A stretch of 64,000 bases of DNA from Hydractinia symbiolongicarpus (lineage: Eukaryota > Cnidaria > Hydrozoa > Anthoathecata > Hydractiniidae): assembly GCF_029227915.1 (NCBI RefSeq), contig NC_079880.1, forward strand, positions 18,680,001-18,744,000. The letters run 5' to 3'. Positions 58,993 through 64,000 of the stretch are shown here, in pieces (positions within the stretch are counted from its first letter, which is position 1; every line of letters begins with the position of its first letter). Both the position numbers and the translations under genes were made by a program. Below the pieces are notes generated by a model that searched no databases, was not told the origin of the DNA, and saw only the letters and a program-made list of their open reading frames with translations.

Positions 58993-61900
58993 TCACTTCT
59001 TACTTTTCCCTTTCGTTGGTTTACTTTTACCGGCTTGCTTTTTGCCCTTCCCCTTCGCCGAAAAACCGGCAACCGGTTCTTTCTTCATTTTAATCATGGC
59101 GTCTTTGCTGATGTCATCATCATCACCATTATCTTCTTCATCGTCAACATCTGCTTGGTCGTCGTCTTCTCCAAGTAGAACACCGTCAGTTGAAGCAATT
59201 TTAGTTTTTTTGGCAGCTTGGTGCACAGCGTAAGGTGTCTTGTGAACGTCTTTGTTATACAAACGTGTAAACGCTGATTTTACCTAACCAAAAAAATACA
59301 TTTGTTGTCAACGAACATTTAAAAAGTCGTGAGAGTCAGTGGAAAAAAATATCCAAAATTTCATCTTCAATACCAAAGGAACAAATTAGTTGTGTAAGAA
59401 ATTTATGCGCATGAGTAGTCCCATAATTCCTAATTTTGCCTAAAATAGTTTGAATAATGACTTTTTCCTGGAAATTAATTTTTGCAGATGGCAAAGACAA
59501 TTTGTTAAAAAATGGACATATAAAAACACAATATCTAAGAAACTGTTGATATAACAAACTTCTATATACTCGTTGTCGTAAACCATATTTCAGAGAAACA
59601 AACTAAAATAATAAAAGGAATGAACTCAATCTTACCTTGGTTGGAATCTTTGCCGTATCATCCGATTCCTTACCCCATTTTCCGATTTCCATAACGGAAT
59701 CCCAGTCTTCTCTTGTTAAATTATACTGATCCATAAGATCAATGACTTCCTTAGCTGCCGCATTGGCGTCAGCATCCTAAGTACCAGAGAAAATATGAAA
59801 TAGTAGAGCGATAAAATGCGGTTTGGTCAAGCACTTAATTTTTGCAGGATGAAATTACTTGAACCAGGGTTTATTTCTGTTCATTGCTTTTCGTAACCAG
59901 AGAAAATGCCACGCGCTGAAACAAACGGTGCACGCTCATTCCTAAATTAACCAAAAATCGCCGCAAAAAAGGAAGCGAAGCACAACGAACACAAAGCTTA
60001 CTTTTTCTAGCAATGGTTGTTTCAAGCGGTTTTTTAAAGTCGATATATAATCCATGTTTATATCTGTTTTCATGCAGTTACAGCTAAAAATGAAACAAAG
60101 CATTTAAAAAATTGATTACTATGAAAACTGCTTTATAAACCAAGAGGGTAAAAAAGAAAACGTATCACACACTTATCACTCACTGTGGACACGATAATTA
60201 TAACCGCTTACGATAATTCATAATTTAAAGTCACCTAAAACATTCTTGATCACGTTTCTAATTTTGTTATCGTCTACCCATAAGTAAAGTTTACGGTACA
60301 TTTTAACTTCAAACCCGAAAGTTTTAACAAACAAGTAGGCCAGGTTAGAATAATACGAGGTGACTACACAAAAACTTTTAAAAAACACAGAAGACATAAA
60401 TAAGCCGAAATAAATACCTCAAAGCCATATGTGTTTTCAACTCTTGTAAGATTCGATCGTGTTTAGTACGACTGGAGTTTTTACCAAGCCATTGAGGAAA
60501 CTCGATGCGTTGTCCCAAATGTCCAGACATTTTCATGGAAGGTAAAACAGTAGAAAACAAACCCTGTATAAATATATTTAAAACAAGTTTTACATGAGCA
60601 GCAGAAATCGGCCTTTCATTGATATTGTGATATCACAAACCTTCCAAAATGCACTCACGTTTATATTTCCAAAGTCAGACAGGCATTTTATAAGTTAATG
60701 GAAGTGATTTTATAGCAAACAAAACAGTGACAAAAAGTATGTAAAATGGACACGAATTTCGTTAGATTTATGAAAAGATTTTAGGTACGTGGCTAAACAA
60801 AGCAACCTAATTAAAAAAGATTATGAATTTTAGAAAAAAATTAATTGATAAGACAACAAAAAAAATTAATTGATAAGACAACGGTTATCGAATTTTGACA
60901 ACTTTCGCAACATGTTTGAAGTCACAATAAAAAAATCTCCAGCTCTACCTGTAGAGGTAGCAAGCTCCATTGCTGCCGGGTTCTGATCAGATTCTCGACA
61001 AGACAGCCGTCTGCGATTGCATCAGCCGTGTCGCTTACAGCATCCAATATTTTCTGCATGTCACCTCTAAATAGCAGAAAATTTTTTTTTTTAAATATTT
61101 CTTGTGTCGATAGGAGTAATTTTTCACCGAGATCTTAGAATGGGCCTTTACATTATAGTTTAATACAACTTTGTTGAAATTCGCAATTGTGTTCCATGTG
61201 GTCCATTTCTTTTCACCAAAATATCGTTGTTAGATTCTCATTCAAAAGACTTTGTTCTCCACACAACTTACCATACTCTGATTATTCACTTTCTTAGTCA
61301 AAATTTACCACTAACGTAGTGGCTACTTGTGGAATGGTTCAATTTCTGTCACTGCATGCCATACAAATATTGAAAACATGGTGGCCTAATAGCTTTAACT
61401 TGACGAGGTTGCCACAAAACCTAAAAATCTGTTCTTTTGTCGCAAATCATTATTACAAACGGCAAATTTTGCTACCTTATTCGGGTAGAGGCTAAATTCC
61501 AGGTATGAGGATGGCTTCAGCCGCGAAATTTAAACAAATTACTATTCTAAGTGGATTTTCCACGGACTTAACTTCCTAGGACAGTCTGCTCGAGGTGGCA
61601 AAAACCCATTTGTGTTTTAAAATTGTTAAGACATTCTTTAAAAGTGAATGTCAGTCCTACAAGACAATTCAAAGTTAAGAAATCAGGCTTCAAAAAAAAC
61701 AACAACAACAATTAACTTGCATTGCAGACAAAAGCAGTCGCCTAGCACAGGTTTCAATTACACAACAACCACCTATCAATGATTTGTAAAGACAAACCTT
61801 CCTTCGCTCGGATTGACACCCAGATAATTTTCTTGCATAAAAAGCGGAATGAAAGAATAATCCATGAAAAACAAATCCGACTTTTGATTTATCGACATCT

Positions 61901-64000
61901 TCGATGCTTCACTATGCGTGAATAACGTCTTGATTACATCAAATGGTCCCTGTTGTAAACAAGCATGTTTACGCAAAATGGCAGGTGGAGTAGTGTCAAA
62001 GATATTTAATATTTAATAAAACAAAGTAAAAAAAGTTAGATGGTAAGTATACGGCATGGCAAGTATTGACTGATCCAATTTTACTACACTCCCGTCATGC
62101 TCGGAGTTTTTCAATCGAGGTAAACCACTCTTAGCAGAAAATGAATACGCGGAAGAGCCCTAATAAATATTACATCCACCAAAATATGCTAGTTAGAACT
62201 CAACGCTTACCATTTTAATATTCTTCTTTGCATTGTTAGCTTCAGCCTTTGCATCATCGTAGGACAGTTTGTTGCTTGTGGCTGTCCACATCTGAAGGTT
62301 ATGTACAACCTAAACAAATACAACGTATGTAAAGAGTGCGCTTTACTTTACTGATAGAATGACATGGTTCAAAATAATGCTGTCTTCTGTTCTTTATTAT
62401 ACGGCTACTTCACGAAAAACCTTTTGCTATCTACGTTCTTTTACCTAAAAAATATAAGCCAAGAGAACTAGGGTAACTTCTCTTATCGATCGAAATGAAA
62501 AAGTTAAAGACGAGACATTAGAAAGCAGGTTAGTAGTTTTGGAGAAAATTAAGTAACTATTTTGAGATACAATATCAAAGAGATATTTCCTAACGTCATC
62601 TGTTTTACAGACAAGGAAACACACAGTAAATTGCGATTACCATGAGTATATAATTCTACTATTTATTAAGTGCGCCCAAGCCTAGTTTCGAGTGCTAACT
62701 GTCCCTACTTAAAAAAAAAACAAATCTGCAAGAAGAGTATTCCAACCTGTCGTATGTCTTGGTTAGCACCCACCACAATCTGCTCCATGGCTTGTGGAGG
62801 TATCTTTAAACCTTCTCTGCTGGCTATGCTGAGTGCAAATCCCTAAACGAACCAGAAATAAAAGGTAGTCAAGGGATGGAAATATCATTTCTTATGCTTT
62901 ATAAAGGGGTGCGAAATGCTTTCGGTGCACAACTTTATTTCACTCCAATGTCAGTTAAAAACCAATTAAGGTATATTCTCGTTTGTTTATTGTTTAGCTT
63001 ATTTCATTGTTATTCATTATAATTATATATCTAAGGTCCATTCAAATATCAGTAACAAGAAGCCCTGGAGGCTCTAAGAACATCCGCTCGCTACCAAAAT
63101 ATTTGATGGCAACCTGCTAATTCGTTGTGTTATCGTGCCAAACATTCGAAGAGGTTTGGTGGATGAAGCTCTGAAGATAAAGCACGCAAATGACATTATA
63201 TCTTACAACAAACTCAAACAAAGCGAAGCGAGTCATAATGAACTCACAATTTAAAATAAAATAAAATAGCCTATCATTCATGGTTGAAAGTCTTGCGATT
63301 AAAACGTTTATGGTCTTAAACAGCATTTAGTTAACAAAAAATCAAAATTTTGATGCCACCATCATGTTCGGCATACTTTTTTTATTAACTGTGCCAATTT
63401 TTGTTGAAAATGAAGTAGTTTTAATTTTTGGACCAATTTTGACCTAAAATGACATTTAAGGTGGCAAAAAATCAAAATTTTAATGACACCATCATGTTCA
63501 GCATACTTTCTTTGTTAACTGTGCCAAATTTGGCCGAAAATGAAGTGGTCTTAATTTTTGGAACAATTTTGGCCGAAAATGGCATTTAGGTGACAAAAAA
63601 TCAGAGGAATGTGAAATCTCAGGGTCGATTTTTTCTCAAAAAATGCTCCAAAAGAAAAAAACGACGGTTTCAAAGAATTTCCTACGCCTTCGGGCGCAGA
63701 AATTCAATTAATTTACTGTTGTATCATGTTCATCAAACCAGCCAAATAACCATTCGCGTACAACATTTAAATACAGAAAAAACAGCCGCTTCGTAGTGCT
63801 ATATTATCTTATAAGACATTCCTATGAGACAAACACTGCTACCCAATTCCAATTGATGACAAACTGAATTACCTTAATCTGTTCAACACGTGGTTTATAG
63901 AAGCGAAGATCAAAACAGTGATTGGCAAGACTGCGAACTTTAGGATGGTTTCGATCGTTGCACATACAAATGATAGGAATTCTTGTCTTCTTGATCAACT
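58993..64000 (-). CDS. RFC1: Replication factor C subunit 1, C-terminal half (5' end outside window)
   Basis: RFC1 is the large subunit of the five-subunit clamp loader that places PCNA on primer-template junctions in the nucleus. Nine exons on the minus strand can be read: 64000-63873, 62842-62747, 62309-62211, 61949-61798, 61066-60949, 60563-60418, 60083-60002, 59776-59636 and 59283-58993, joining in frame to 416 residues. The part seen starts in the AAA+ module just after Walker B (LIKKTRIPIICMCNDRNHPK, with the sensor 1 Asn). It continues through VVGANQDIRQ (sensor 2 region), the RFC1 C-terminal domain (GPFDVIKTLFTH, then SDLFFMDYSFIPLFMQENYL) and FPQWLGKNSSRTKHDRIL. It ends in an acidic stretch, DAMIKMKK and a Lys/Gly-rich tail. 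Length and order match the family. The gene is convergent with the UBAN gene. Confidence 0.96.
63336..63602. repeat. 130-bp tandem repeat in an RFC1 intron
   Basis: Two full diverged copies and the start of a third (period 130; anchor AAAAAATCAAAATTT at about 63336 and 63466) lie in the intron next to the first visible exon. Open frames across it are chance. Confidence 0.85.

Overview
The window is metazoan nuclear DNA, AT-rich and strongly intron-split, with a heavy load of transposons. The gene set is animal-type: METAP1, CMC1, RFC1, a class A GPCR and a UBAN/NEMO-type ubiquitin-binding coiled-coil protein. The transposon mix (Penelope-like, mag-type Gypsy, DIRS, P/THAP, PIF/Harbinger, hAT) suggests an early-branching animal, most likely a cnidarian and perhaps a hydrozoan. 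That placement is inference; no species can be named from the sequence alone.

Host genes, left to right. The 3' two thirds of methionine aminopeptidase 1 runs on + from 1 to 6053, with an intronless GPCR gene lying antisense inside its 3-kb intron. The mitochondrial twin-CX9C protein CMC1 is on - (8449-9697), convergent with METAP1. After a long transposon-rich block, an 11-exon gene on + (44704-54658) encodes a 795-residue coiled-coil protein with a UBAN motif and a C-terminal zinc finger. The 3' half of RFC1 is on - (58993-64000), convergent with it. All exon joins given keep frame and were read by eye against splice signals.

Transposon block 1 (about 10.5-19 kb): a Jockey/CR1-group LINE is interrupted by a mag-type Gypsy element with an intact 1324-codon gag-pol, three identical LTRs, a 5-bp target duplication and a tRNA-Ser-type primer site. 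The extra LTR comes from a 1592-bp tandem duplication that spans the LINE/LTR/pol junction.

Transposon block 2 (20.4-24.0 kb): a P-type (THAP9-like) element is bounded by 27-bp inverted repeats and a 7-bp target duplication. It carries a decayed transposase and a head-to-head pair of Penelope-like fragments next to a long TA microsatellite.

Transposon block 3 (30.1-43.6 kb): a DIRS-like tyrosine-recombinase retroelement contains a PIF/Harbinger transposon, which in turn contains a hAT-type transposon. This hAT element carries, besides a hAT transposase C-terminus, a spliced gene for an OTU/vertnin-like putative cysteine protease. A second element with the same ends and a decayed copy of that gene lies just upstream. 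This hAT plus OTU-like family is the most likely under-described system in the window.

The remaining stretches (6-8.4, 24-30, 45-49 and 54.7-59 kb) hold only short palindromic MITE-like repeats, microsatellites, one orphan exon candidate and a small LINE relic.
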